Below, piece after piece: positions 24,801-39,800 of a stretch of DNA of 64,000 bases; position 1 is the first letter of the stretch, and the number at the start of each line of letters is the position of its first letter. The position numbers and the translations under genes were made by a program. Origin of the DNA: Protonemura montana (Eukaryota > Arthropoda > Insecta > Plecoptera > Nemouridae); the NCBI GenBank assembly GCA_947568835.1, contig OX387603.1, forward strand, positions 16,826,651-16,890,650, given 5' to 3'. Under the pieces are notes generated by a model, which worked only from the letters and a program-made list of their open reading frames with translations, did not search any database and was not told the DNA's origin.

Positions 24801-27800
24801 TTGGCAATTTTCAAAAACAAAAAAATCGGTGAAATATTGGGATATCTCTGACACGAAAAGAGTACGGACTTCACTTGTTATTCCGATCCCGAAACGTAAG
24901 CACTCTGTAAAAGAAACCAGCTAGTTGAGCTGTGATGCGATGAAACGTTCGTTAGTTACATTGGTAAATATATAGCCAAAAAGATTGTGGTGATCTTGTC
25001 TCACCGAGAAAAGGGTGAAGAATACCGGTCCAGGACAAATCTTAACCTAGCTCGAAGCCTGACTGTCCAAAACGCTGTCATAGGTGATCCACTGCACGGG
25101 ACGTGCTTTGGGTGCTGAGCCACGATGCCTGGTGGGGATCGGAGCTCCTATACCGCACCCATCAAACATCGAGGTGCCGCTGGATCGGCAGGCATTCCTC
25201 TCCAAGCACAGCTTAGATATGCGCTTCACCTATGCGGACGACAAGTAAGTCACCCTCAGTATGTAGTGGTAGTCAGTATGTTTGCATGTCCTTAAAGGTT
25301 GGGTATAAAAATGGGGAAGAGGGAGATAGGATGGTTGGTAGGCTGTACAATTTATGAGTTGAGTTGACGTTTTGCCTGTCCCCTTGATCACAGCTCGAGG
25401 AAGAAAGATTGGTAGCATGTGCTATTTTTTATATTTATTATTTTATTTACTTTGAAAACACTTGACTGCAATTGATTGAATACTTTTTTGTCTGGAATAA
25501 ATGGCTCAGCTGACAGAAATGAGGAAGAATGTAATATTGCTAGTTTTATGCAATTTTTTTTTATTAATCAGATCTGTGTTCCAGTTTCCTTTTTTAGTCC
25601 TTTCTTCTATGCTTTCTTCAATGCTTTCTTCTATGCTTTTCTTCAATGCTTTCTTCAATGCTTTCTTGAATGATTACTCTGAGAGCTAAAACAATAGAGA
25701 CGAGCTTGATAAAAATTTGTCTTTTTTTCTGTGCCAAATAACAACCATGACATGAAGTAATTCAGTACTTTTTCGCACAGAATTGGGGACTTCTTGGGCT
25801 ACAGTGCCAGCGATCTGATCGGAAAGTCAATCTACGAGTATTTCCACGCCGAAGACAGTTCTTGCGTGGAGCGAGACTTCAAAAGCTGTAAGTGTTTTAT
25901 TGCTTTCATTATTGATGACAGTTTTGTAAGATTGAGGATAGAGGACATAAAAAGGTTTATTGGATCAGTAATCATGGTCAACATTTATTTGCTGCATGGA
26001 GTTATGTGGAATAGAAACCCACCTTTGACATTTTCCATATGTATTACCTAGTGCAGGAATTTTGGCACTAAGCCACTACAGGTTTTTGTAAAGTTAGAAT
26101 CAGTGGCTTTCAGTTTTTTACATAGTTTGTTTCATTAAGGCTCAACTGGGATGGTCCTAGTAAATTATAATATTAGTTTCATGCTGCTAGTAAGGATTGG
26201 AATTTTCATGTCGTGGCTAGTAATTAGGATTCTTGTCTACAAGAGTAGTTAATTAGCATGCACAAGACCTATAGCAAATTGCAATATGCCAATCCATTGT
26301 ACGAACCACTTGACGAATCGAGAGATGGCTCAGGCTAGGTTCGTTCCTCAAATTGGTTGCAAGTTTTTCCTGCTTTCCCTCCATTGAGACTACTTTCTGA
26401 TAAGCGTTGTGTGTTTTTGTCGATGCAGTGCTGGCAAAGGGGCAGCGCGAGACGGCGCGATATCGTTTCCTCGCGGCGCATGGCGGCTACGTTTGGGTAG
26501 TCACGCAGGCCACGCTGATTCACGCCGCCAAGGGGCACAAGCCCATCAGCGTCGTGTGCGTCAACTACGTCATCAGGTAGGACATGCTTCTTGAATTTGT
26601 ACTGCATTGCTCCTGTGATTTTTGTGTGGTTTTATGTGGCAGTTCACTAAAACAATTGTATGAATTCTCTCATTCTGTTTGGTTGATTGGTGTTTTAAAC
26701 GGAATAACAGGGAGGGGGGAGGGTTATGTATTCTATTTGTCACTGGTGTAGTTAGTATTTCAAAGAGTTTGAATGGCTGAGCAAACTGTTGCAATAAGTA
26801 ACAACTAGGTAAAACTAGTAACAACAATTTGCACCTTGTCCATATTAGCCCTTCTTTGAAACGCAACTACGATAAAGTGTGGTTACGAATTCGACCTGTT
26901 TGGCACACGGCTTATTCATACACACTAACATGTCTGTGACTGGCAACATTGCTTTTTTCATTTTTTTACCTCTAGTGATTTTCTGTGTTGTCAAATTGTT
27001 GCTGGAATTAATTAATTAATTAAGTATAAACTGCAATATCTCATTTTAGTGAACGGTAGGATCTAGACTCTAGAAGCAATGCCTTGCTATTGCATCTTTC
27101 TAAACCAAATATTTTGCAACACTCATTTCCTTTCTTAAGCCCTGTTTGGGACACAAAATGTAGTTGAATTCCCACTCCATCTCTTAACCAGTCCCCTGGA
27201 ATTTTGGGCAAGTAAAATAAGAAACTTGGTCAACAAATCTACTTATATCGAAAAACGTCATTTTCTGTATGTTTTCAGCAGAATTTGAACATTTATTCTA
27301 CTAGTTGTTAAAAACCTGCTCTATTCATCATACAACATTGTTGTATCAATTTGCTTCTCAGCATGTTCTCTTGTTTAACCTTCATTTTGCACTTTTCCAA
27401 AGAGTAATTTTTAGTAATGTACTGTTTTACTTTTTTTTTCTGCTAAATCCAATCAAAATTTATTTTCATGACCTAGTTAATTCAAACCAAGGTTTGGCAA
27501 TGAGTCAGGAGAGCCCCCATTAATGACATTGTTAACATTGGAAAAATCAGATATCGATTTTATTTAAATATCTCGTGAAAAAAAAACATAGAAAGATTGG
27601 TTAGCAGACGAGGAGTTTAGATATTTTTCTAGATTGATAATGTTTATCATCTACAAAGTTGCTTGCTATTAATTCTGGTTGATACTAACTTCGATATGAA
27701 ATTTGTTCATTGATTAGTGGGTCTTAATGACTTAATGTTGCCAGTTATTTTCGTGTAATATTCACTCGCATCACAGACTCTGAGGCTTTGTGTGACTGAA

Positions 27801-30800
27801 AAGCACCGTTATAAAACGGTCAATATTCGATGCATTTAAACTTAAACAAAAAATGTTGCATTGGACATATCCTCGAAAGTGAACTCAGCCAATTAACTCG
27901 GAAACATGCTGGTAACTGCACTGATAACACAAACTACACTAGTCAGCAGGTAGCTGGCAATCTCTGCTGTCACCCATATTATTTATTGCAAGTTTCTACT
28001 GTCACCATGAGCTGTGATAATTTTGGGCATTGCACAATTCAGTGCATTGTGTAATGAGTTTTGACTCATACTTGCCAGGAAATATTTTGCCTATATATTT
28101 TAAGTCTGAAATAAACAAGCACTTTGTGATGAGCCTTATGACCCATAGCTTTCCAAATACAGCATTTATGCAAGTGACATTATGTACATGCTGAATTTTA
28201 CATTGGAGAGAGAAAGTGATCAAATTTGGGCTACAGTGACGTGGGGTATGACTTAACCTAGTTTTCATCAAATCATAAATCTGTATTTATTAAACCTCGT
28301 ATCAAAAAAACGTCCATACTATGGAGATACCTACTACAAACTAATTTTAGAAAACAAAACAAAATAAAAAATCCGCTCCACTTCAGCAGTAACGAGTAGT
28401 TACTGCTGAAAGAACCCCCCAAGTAACCCCCCCCACCCAAGTCTTCCATCATCATGCTACACTCATTCATTCCGAATGCCATCGAATGTTTGCTAATGCA
28501 CGAGTCTTTCGTGCCCCTTCACCCTCTCAACCACGTGCTCGGTCAGTGTGGTTGTGCAACCCCTTCCTCCTCCGCGAACAGCTGTTTCCCCGCGGTGCCG
28601 CAAATAGACCTAGAGCGCACGCGCGACTCCTAGCGGCAACCGGCGAGCCTGGCGCGCGCGCTGGAAATAGGCTCTTGGCCAGTCGCCCGCCAGCCTTCAA
28701 CGTTGGAGTATCGTCGACCAGCCAAAGGTCCCAGTGGCGCAAAGGAGTCCGAAACGAAAACAAACGGCAGTGGCCGGAGGGAATGGAGAAAGCAGAGACA
28801 AGTGGCGGCTTCGAAGAAACTTGCTGAATCAATTATCACGGAATGTAAAGCTGATTTCCGCAATCTTAAGGGGTCGAAACAAACAGTGGCGGCTTGGCTA
28901 AAGTGAAACAAACATTTATTTGCGACAAACCATCGAGGGGTGCAGACATTTCACGTGATACAAGCTTGTAGTTCGTTACCGAGTATCCCCCGCGAGGGAC
29001 CCATAGCTTACAATCTATATCTCCTTGAGATACCGCTTTATCGCCGAGGAGACACACACTGACAGTGATAACCCCGTGCAATCGGGTTTACGATAGCCTA
29101 GCCATTCCGGCAAACCCTCTAGAGATCCGTTAACTCTCTGTAACCGTTTCTTCCGACTCCCACGAGTCCTGTAAATCGGACGGCAATCCGATGAGAGCGT
29201 CGTGTCCACCGCGGGCAGCGTCGAGACGTCGACAGCGACCGCTGGGTTAGCGCCGTCGCGCCATTTCGGTAGGTCAACATTTCACCGTGAACCCTGACCA
29301 TGCCCGACTCGTTGTGCTAGGCGATGGATTAGTGGACTCTCCCTGAATCGGGACAGTGTTCTAGGTGCGGCGTATGGGCGGGGAGGGGAATATTTAGACT
29401 ACATCAACCTGTCCTGTGTTGAGCTCAGGTGAGTTGCGCAGTATTTCGTGCGCCCACGACCTGACCACGTGCTCGAGCACGCTGTAGTTTGAATAGCTCG
29501 TAGCGACTCTTATGTCTGTTAAAATTACATATTCTATTATCATCTATTATGCGTGCTACTATCGTTTAGTTTGTATCGATACGTTGACATCCTGGTTTAA
29601 ATTGTAATTGGCGGTGTTAATGTCAAGGGCATTTAAACTGTAGTGGAAAACATTTACGTTTACGACGCGCTGTCACAAAGTCTTGGTATTTGCATTTAAA
29701 AGATTTTTGTCAATACAACAGCTGAAAGTTATATCTGTGGTTCATTTTACCTTATGTACGCTGTGACCTTGATCTTTGAGGTGATAGACAAAGGAGCCAA
29801 TCCCTTTTGACTGAAACTTGCTAGTTGAAGATCTATCAGAAACGTAATTTTGAGAGTGATTTCAGGTATGAATAGATCTGAGCGAATTTCCAATTCCCTA
29901 ATTTTCAAGCATGCTTCTGTACCTTTACTCCTGCTGTTCTATCTACAGGCACGGAATGTCATACAAAACCAAAGCTCTAAGCCCTTAGGACATGCAGTCA
30001 TTAGAGAATGTTGCGAATTTCCCGAAAATGCGTAACTAGCTATCGGTGTTCAATTTGCGATCATTACAGTAGCCTCTGGGGGTACGCGTACGAGAGACTC
30101 TACCCCTCGTGCCTCTAGAAAGTGTCACGCGACCCATCCGCGGGGTTGGGTGGGGTTGGGTGTGTTGCCCTGGGATCGATTCCCACCGTCGGCACGTTGA
30201 GTGCTACATGCGTGAGGCCTCGGCGTCGATCCTCGGCTAGCCTCGTTCTCACATCATCGTGCTCGCTGCTGGCAAGCCAATCGAATGATCTTTAATGGAA
30301 GAGATTTTTGGACACAATGGCGTTTGGTTTCGTTGAAATGATGGTGTTTTTGAACGTCTCGTGGTGTGGCGATCTTGCATGCCTTCCCGTCATAGAATTT
30401 TAATGACGTTTACAGTTCCATTGTTTGTATTTCACGACGGATTTTTGTCAAGCGTAGCTCTGGTTAATTTTATTGATGTCTGTTGTAATTTGCATATGTC
30501 TCGCTATGCTATGCAATACAAAGATAATTTTGTCGAATATTACGTGGCCAATACTGGTTGGTTCCTGCATCTATCCTATCCCAAACTAAAAATGTCGTAA
30601 GAAAATAAAAAGGCAAAATATGTCTGTGTAAAACAATCTCTGGATGTGATGTATCGCATGACAGTATCCCATTGTTAAATGCAAGCGTGAAACTAGAGCT
30701 GCTGAGGATTTCTGGTGGCACTTAGCTGCGACTATTGTTAGCTGTTATTATATCATCTTCGCAAGATTTTTTTTATTTCTGCGTTCACTTTTAAGTGCGG

Positions 30801-33800
30801 TGCACTAACAGCTAGAGGTGGTTTCCTCTTATTTGGTACTCATACATACTTCTACGAGCGAAATCTGTGACAAAAGCCTATCTAGAGTTGTATGTTATGT
30901 CTCATATTTCACCGCCTTTGCTACAATGCTCAGTTGTGTTCACTGTGCAGCGATCAGTGACTGTCCTATACGACCACAAGCATTTAGTATTTGGGGAGTG
31001 TGAGTATACTTACGTCGGGATTAGGCTGAAAGACGAGAAATCCAGAGGCAAACAATATAAGTCCTAGGAAATATATTGGTCACTTAAACTCAGATTGTTG
31101 GTGGACAAGGCAAACATCTCTCTGTAGGATTTTCCGGTCGTTAGGATGTGAACAGGCGTCGAATCAAGGATGTAGTTCAGTTAATAACAGTTAATGCAGT
31201 AATGCATCTAATTGAGTTATGCCCCTGTCAGCGAAAGATTTTCCAACACGACCGGTCGTTTTGGGGTGACATGCAGGCCAACTTAAATTAAAAAAAAAAA
31301 AACGCTGCAAATCATCTCCGCTAATGTCCGTCATTTTCCTTTTGCTCCAAAGCTTTTTTCGTGCCAAGATGTTTTGTAATTTTCAAGCAATAATAAGCAT
31401 ATTTCTAAAAAAATTACAATCTTGGAAACCCTTGTCGATGTAATGAATATTTTGAAATCCCGTCTCTAAAATACGTCTATTCCGGCTATTCCCGACTTTT
31501 CCATTCTTGCGCTGGTATAGCAATGCAGGACAGTCCTTGTGCTGGTATCTTCTCTCACGTGCTAGACTGTACCATACCTATTCTGAGTTCGCGAACAAAC
31601 CACAGTTTAACTTGAGTCTAAACTTGTTAGATCATGGGCTTGCAAACTGCTTAAAAGTAAAACTTGTCACTCAGCTCACGGTACTCGTGCAAATCTCCGT
31701 GGAGCATGATCACTCCCGAGCGCAGGGCGTCAATTTACTCTCACGTCCAAACACTCTTCCATCACGATGACTCTGATAGTTAAGTTTAATTCATAATGCG
31801 TGCATCTCCGAAAGTGGTTCGTTGGGCCATCAGCATGGGCGCTCACAAATCTCAGCACGGCGACAATTACCCAATGATCCGGTTGATTGGCCAGCGGGCA
31901 CGACACGACACCCGGGGTCATGCCCCCCTTCCCGTCCCCCTATGGGTGGTGGGCCGGTCTCACCCGACGTGTGATCAGATGAGAAACGATCGACAGGCAA
32001 TCAGAATCACTTGTTTCAATTGTCGATATACATGGGCGAGGCCGAAGGCCTTGCCTTCGGGTAGACTCTCTGAACATTAGTGCGCTGGTATTTTGATTTT
32101 TTAATCCTTATTTCCCGATGCTTCTTCATATTTTCGTTTCATAAGTGTGCTCAATTGATCAAAAAGTGTCAACATTATATTGTATTGCACGACAGAATCG
32201 TAAATCGTCTTTAAAAATGTTTTAGTGCGTTAAGAAGTAACGAGATTGTTTTCTTTGACATACCTACTACATAATGATAAATGTTACAAAAGCCTCTCCA
32301 AGCCAAAGACACCCAAATGAATCATTTTTCTCAGCGGTTGTTACATACATTGGAAAATACTGGCTTACATCGAGTTTTGGAAATTTATATTTGGCTTCAC
32401 TTCTGTCTAGCCTTAGTTTTTCTTTTATTCTTTATACCCTCGAATACGATTGTGCGTGGTTGCTGAGGCTTCAAGCATCCGGCCTGTTAGGTCGTCAAAC
32501 TTTCGCCGAACGTCTGCGAATCGCTCCACATGGCTCCATCTGGACCCAGGGCAAGGCCCGGTGTCGAGTTTCCCAAACCCACTCGTGCGCCAACACTGCG
32601 GGAGTCGCCGGTACCAGCCACCACATGTTGTTTTTGGCGCTGCGATCGCGACTCCTCGTGAAAGCAGCGTCGGCAGCTGCCATCTTCTAATGGTTCATGA
32701 TGGCGTTGGGTACACATGATAGATAATTCGGGCTTAGAACTAATACCACTGAAAGACAAAAGTATAAAATATTACTGCCAATTGCCATCAGTCTCCATTA
32801 GATAAATTACCCCTGCGGTTCCATGGGCCATGAATGACCGCTGTAGCACGTTTCTTACGTGCCTTGGTCCTACACGAGACTCGAGAGGTATGTGCGGTTA
32901 TCAATAACGATTGGATTTTTTCCCGTGTTACTCCCGGTTAGACCAGATTTTCAGAGGTCATAGGCAATTTTCATTTTCAACGATGAGCACAGGAAACGTG
33001 TACTGTCTTCGCTTTTGCAGTCTGAGAGGTGTTGAAGTGCGGCGAAACAGTTGACGGATTGCTGGCAGCGATTATCTGTTGTGAGCTCATTCTGAACGCT
33101 CGCTGTAATTATTTTTGGCCAGCGTGATTACTGCAATTCGTTTCGCATCACTCAATATTGTCGCGACGCGTGTTCTGGAAGTACCAGACAATATTGCTCG
33201 ACGCCAGTTTTGGAATTGTATGTCTGGGTAACTACGCGATCCGCATGGGGAGACGCATGGGGCAAAGGGCTGAGTGTGAAAGGTCATCGGGCATAATAAG
33301 CCATCAAAAGTACTAGAAATGCATTTTACAGGCGAATTACGATTACCATTCTCACATAACAACCATTCTGATTCCTTATCGGTATCATTACGATGATATA
33401 ATACTAATAATAAAACTTACAACTTCGGATAATAATTGTTCAATTTATATTTAGTTTCATTAGCCACTCAATGCCAATGATGATCATCATTCACTGATGT
33501 ATACTGATGTTCACTGATGTTTCTATCTGTGTGTGTTGTAAATTGGCATAGTTGTGCATTTAATATAAGTTACATTCCATTTTAGCGAACAGTACAGGCA
33601 GTAGTCTGTTCTGGAGAGGAGGTATTAATATTTTTTATTACGAGGCATTAAATTCATCGGCTAGTCAGCTGCTGTGGCGAAGAAAAACTTTTCTAGAAAG
33701 TGCTCACACTGTGTGATCACTTTATAGGCTCCTGGCATTTGCTATGGCTAGCGCCAGCACTCTTGTTTTATTAGATTTCGGCCACCTACTAAATTTGAAC

Positions 33801-36800
33801 GGGCTCCAAGTCATGGGCACGGACTGGCTGACTTGCAATTGGATTTTGCACATACTAATATATCAATTCAATGGTTTGGGCAGGGCTTAAAACTAAAAGG
33901 TAAAAACAGGCGTGGACACACTTTTGGCTGAGATGTCCCTGAAGATTGTATATTAAATTTGACCCTCCCAGGGGAGACTCAAACATGTGTATATAAATTC
34001 TACGTGCAGCACAATTACATGTTCTTCTAGTATGCACAGTCTAACCGATGAGAGAAGATACCAGCACAAGAACTGCCACCCAGCATTGTTATCAATTCAT
34101 GAATCAAACTTCAATTATGATTTCAGTGACAGGATTCAATAGATAATGTCATATCTGCGAAAGTTCTCCATAGAATTACTATAATTTGTAGAAAAGTACT
34201 TTTAATAGCTCGAAAAACAAAGCGTCTTGCCATGACAAAAGCTTTAGACTACAAGGCAAATGGCTGACGTCAATGGAGATGTTTTGTAGTGTTTTTAAGA
34301 ATGACAGTTTGCCCGTATGTTACCCCAAAACGGCCGGTGAAGCCTCTCCTGGAAAAGTATGTTCTCTCGCTGAACGGAGTATACTGAGCAGGTGCACTTA
34401 ACGATTCTACCTTCGATTGCGCGTGGAAAATGATCGTTGATATTTATACAATTTTCTTTTCAGAGTCGGAATGTCGTCCCTATTGATTCTATTTCTAATT
34501 ATTTTTAAGTGGTAATTTGGCTTCACTGACGAGAGAAAGTAAAACGTATAAAAAAAAGTTTCAGCGCATGACCTTTGCCATAGTTGCAAAAAAAAGAAGC
34601 TAGCTGAGCCCGTCGACAGTCTTGAGCCGTTAACTTCAAGTGATTAATTAAAGTTTAGAGTTCCATCTCTTGAGGAGAGCCGTAAAACTCACTGTCTTTG
34701 CCATAAGGTGGGCCATATCTTGGTAGCGAGATGGCTTTTATGGCTGCAGCCCTCGGCTACAACAGACTATCCACCACTTTACAGCAATATCTTCTAATTC
34801 TAGACATATTTATACGAATCGTCTTCTGATTTTACTCGCAAGATTGCACAAATTCACTCCAACCCATTCTAACTTCGCCATCACAGTTCACGATCAAAGA
34901 TAACAATTGTAGTGCATTTCTGTCTTAAAAATATCTTCAACTGGCGGTCAACTATAACTCGGATGTTAGCATTTAATCAGGAAGGTCGTCGAATGGCTTT
35001 GGTTTTCTTGGTTAGACATTTCCAAGATCTCAACAAGATTTCTAGATCGATTGCTCAAACCATATATCACTACTGTCTGTAGTTTATCAAGCTAGCACGC
35101 CTCTTCACATTGAGATATAGAGGATTAGAGCAACAATGCATAGCATGTGCTAGGAACATCGAAAGCACGTGCTTTGAGAGTGTCTCCAGTTTCCTTTTCT
35201 TCGGCAGGTAAAGATATTATGCAAAATTAAACTGGCGCTGCGTGACCTAATATATTATCGCTCAGCGTTATAATGTCGCCTTATAGAGTGTCGCGCACTT
35301 GTGTAATCCCTTCGGAGCCCTTGGGAAATGTTCCCATGAAGCTTACAGGAGATGTATAATAGAGCTATGACTACAGTAAATGTTCTGGAGGGTGGGGGTA
35401 TAAGATTTTCCGAGATATCGCTCCCGTAGGGGCTAGTAGCTTACCAAATTAAATGGTAGTTTAGTCAAACTTGGATTAAAACACCATGATTCAGAGCCAG
35501 TGTTTAATTTTAAATTGGAGTCTATTCAATTTACGTTATAGATATCAATTTTTCAAAAATGACCCTTGCAGTCCCAATTATTGCGTCATATATTGTCCCG
35601 TCGAATCCCTCCCGTCTAATCCCCCCCCCCCCCCCCCCCGTCCCTTTGACTGTAGCCACGTGAAATCCTTGCATCACCATTCTATATCAAGGTTCCTGTC
35701 ATCAGAGTTGCATAGTTCGCACAATTCACTATTTACTTTACTCGGTTTTACAACAAGGTTCGAGATCTTGAAAAAAATCATCTTGAAATTGATGTCTCTC
35801 TGTATGCTGTCAAATCATTGTCTCAGTCGAAAATGTGCTACTAATTATAATTTTACAAGTACAACTGTAATAAACAATTACAATTATTAATCTAAAATTA
35901 TATCTTGAAATTATAATCGCAATCTTTTCTACTGCAGAGGTCAGCATTGAGTAACACACGCATTGTCAGTACCAATTAAAATGTTTTCTGAATTGTGAAA
36001 TTGATATTGTGGTAAATAAGATATTTTTATAGATCAGAATGTGCTTTACAAAAATGTGTTGAATCCTAACAATTTTACTTGGTTTCACCAGATCGGACAT
36101 CAACCAATTGTTTTGAAACAAACCTCTTAACCTTCATATTCATTTCCAGTGGCATCGAGCGGCAACATGAAGTGTACGCCAGCCACCAGCTGACTGCATC
36201 ACCGCCGACCACAGTCGCCGCGCCTCTGCCGGCGCCGGTTGCTGCCCCCGCTGGTGTACCCGTGTGCCACCCCCGACCGCGCACTGTCACAGCCAGCCTG
36301 ATCCGCGCGGCGCCACCGCCACCGCCACCCGCGAAGGTCGCACAACCCGAGCCGCTGCCCACCTATCCGCGGACAGTGACGGCGCAACTGTTTACGCCTC
36401 GACCGCAGCTGGCCACCGCCAAGGTGTTTGCACCACGCACCGCCGACATGAGCAAGGGATTCCTCATGTTTGCCGACGACGATACCGGGCTCACAAGTGA
36501 GTACGAGTGTTGGTTCGCTGACATTTGCGTTAGCGTGGTTTTATTTCTTTGCTGGGAAAATTACTGGCGGGAGCAAAGAATGTTTGGTATAAGTGGTAAT
36601 GGGCCTCCCAAAGAGCAACTCTCTTTCATTTTTATCTTAAAAACCCCTTTGATTACCTTGCTGTGTCAGCTGAGGTAAAAAATTGCTCCACGAACGCAAT
36701 ATTCAAATACCCTGGAATTGTTCCTAGCTCTAGCGACACACCTTTCTTGCCCAGCCTTCAACTCCCTTTGCATGAATTACCCTGCAGGCACACAGGATCA

Positions 36801-39800
36801 GCTTTATAGCCCCCGAGACCAAGCCAGTTCCCATGGCAATCGCCTGTTTGGCTCACCGCCCAAAATTTTGCTGCCAACTGTATCCCCCCCTCCCCCTGCA
36901 CTGCCATGTTCTATCAAAAGATGAATGCCGTCCTCTCACCATTTGGCCATCACCAGAGCAAATGTTGCCCACGTGTCGGAAAGAAAGGGAAAGTGATTCT
37001 CTCCCTTGCCAACAATGTTTTGATTCGTGGTAGTCATTAATTTCTTTCAACCTACAGAAAGCTTTCTTTGTCTGATCACAAAGACTAATTGTTTAGCTTT
37101 TGATTGTGTTTAACTTGTTACAAGTCTAATTTAGTGCCTATGCTAAGATGACAAATGTGCTAGGGGGCAATTAAATGTAGGCAAATATGGCTTTCTTTCC
37201 AGCATTTGGTTTTGCCCCCCCCCCCCCCCCCCCCCCCCCCCAAGGCATGACTGTTTTTTTTTCTTTAATATAATCCCCTAAATTCACTATGGATCCAATA
37301 ACACTTGTGTTTACTGATAATGTGTTGTTGATTTAAGTGCCATTGTCAAAATCAAAATTGTCTTTTAATGTCCTACCTGAAATGGGTGCATGTGCACGTA
37401 TAAAATTTCCAAATGAGTGGCAATCAATCGAGTTGAGAATATTTCTGACGTAATCGTAAGTTTGGACCCCTACTCTGTAACTTTTTTCAGTGGAATTAAA
37501 TGAGATAAAATAGTCAATTTTTCAAATGCTAACAATGGAACAAATGAAGGCTTCTTGTCTCATTCCATTTCATTCCACTGGAAAAAAAGTTGCAGAATAG
37601 AGGTCTACGGGGAAATTAAACACATGTTTTGGGGTGCAAAACAATCTTAGCAGATGCAGATCTTAGCAAGAAAAGTGTTGTAGTGAATCGAATTCCAAAT
37701 AAATTCTGTTTACTGACGAGTATTATCATCCCGTTCGCTGTAGTCTTGTACCGTCAAATTTCTACACCTGCACACCATTATGGCATTCCAAATAGATATT
37801 TTAAACTAAGTCCTTTCATACAAAAAATTACCAAAAAGTTGTGATAAATGATAAACTTAAAAAAATACTAGTGCGCCAATGCCCGTCTCCGCTTCGTTTC
37901 AGCGTTGAAAGACGAGCCCGAGGACCTGACGCACCTCGCGCCAACTGCGGGGGATGTTTGCGTGCCGCTGATGGCCGATCTACTTGACGATTTCATGCTC
38001 TATGGCGGCAGTTGTGGCGACGTGGACACCGACTCCGACGTGCGCGGCTTGACCGACGCCAGCCAGGAGGCCATGGCTCGCGGTGCTAGAGACCCATTTC
38101 TGTCGTACCGTGCAGATGAAACGCCACCTCCAACGCTGTCTTCGGTGTCATCCGTCTCTTCGTTGTCGTCCGCGTCACACTATCTGCAAGCTGCCGATCT
38201 GGACAGGGTGAGTCAGTTTGCACTTTGTTTTCTTGTAAGAAGAGGAGATAGGCATCTTTTAAGAGCTCTCAGCCCTCGTTTTTATGCAGTCAAAATATTT
38301 ATGAGCTGTTCAAGCTTTAGCAGGTCTGGCAGCGGTGGATCATCCTAGAATGTTAAATTCAATGTCTGATTTCTTGTTCTTTGCATAATTCGTAGTCTAT
38401 TTTTTAGCCGTAATTATTATTTAAACAGGTTCTGAGATGAATTGAACTTATTTTTCTGTTCTGATATTCTATTATGTCAATGAATGGTTTAACTTGTTAA
38501 AAAAATGAAACCACCTGAACAATGACGAGCCACTGAAATGAGTAACATTGTACTGCAACAGGTTTTTGGTGGTTGACCACATTCATTCAACAAATCCTCT
38601 CCAAGTTCTTGTTAAGTTACTAAACGGCATCCTTTGCATCCTGAGGTCGAGGATCCTCTGAGTCTGCTTTGCCCGCAGTTACATTCTAATTCAATTGGAT
38701 AAAAAAAAAAAAAAACTTTGATAGTTTTTCTTTTGAAGAAATCTCTACTTCTAGTATTGTGTTCTGCCTTTCAAAACACCGCAAAAATAGCAAGTAAAAC
38801 TGTTGTCTGCTGATCGCGTTTCAGAGCCCGGATGCCAGCAGCCTGCCATCGCTGTGCAGCCCCTCGCCGCCTGACGACCGCCTGCTCTCGGAGGCAGACG
38901 AAGAGCTGAGCATGCGTGCGCCATACATCCCGATGGACGAGGGCGACGACCTGCCTCTGCTGGTGTCCGACCTCATGTGGGGTCCGCTAGTGCCTGGGGA
39001 GCCACCGCGCGCAAGTTGGTGAGTGCTTGGAGCATGTTATGTGTAGAGAGTTAATGTTTTGTTTTGTTAGCAGCCACAATTCACTTCTTGCAGACATACC
39101 CATTGAGACGTCACATTGTTACTAATTTTTAATAGGAGACACTTTGGTGTTCTTGTTAGTTGACAAGTGCTTAGAAAGGTTGATAAATGCACTGATTTTC
39201 TACTTTTATGACTTGGCTAACCTAAAAAAAATGTTTTGAAAAGTTCAAATTTTATTGAAGCTTTGGCTTGTGTATTCAATGTACACTCAGTGCACTGTGG
39301 TAAGCAGTAAGAAGGCAAGCAATTTTATGTTCATGGTAATTATAATCTTTTCTGTGCGTTGACATACCCACAGGAATCACAATAAAGAAAGCAATTGGGA
39401 AATAAACTAAATATATAAAAGTAAATAAATGAGACCTAAGGATAAACTATTTGAAATGGGTTTTGAATGCTAAGTAAGGGACATCTAAAATTTCCCGATG
39501 CTTCGTAACATGTACTAGCTACTTCTTCAAGGGTTAGAGCAGTTAGGGTTAGGGTTAGTTAGGACTGCTCTAACCCTTGAAGAAGTAGCTAGTACATGTT
39601 ACGAAACGTCGGGAAATTTTAGTTGTCCTTTACTTAGCATTCAAAACCCATTTTAAATAGTTTTTCTTAAAACTAGTGCTAAGGATAAATAAAGTAGACA
39701 TGAGTCTAAAAACCATCATAGAGACCTAAGGATATTTAAGGATTTAAGGACTAAAGATATTTTGTATGAATTGGTCTTTGTAGAACTCGCTGAATTATAA

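Noticed and set aside
27710-27760. Possible further reverse SINE tail (TTAGTGGGTCTTAATGAC)
   Set aside because: Only a few words match the family tail. It is too diverged to call.
32487-32759. 90-codon minus-strand ORF in HIF intron 7
   Set aside because: GC-rich island with overlapping ORFs on both strands, no recognised domain and no linked exons.
34690-34760. Minus-strand segment reading ...[12 protein letters not shown] before a GTGAGT
   Set aside because: The peptide looks protein-like and the donor is good, but the segment is short, has no partner exon and lies in the antisense strand of a HIF intron.
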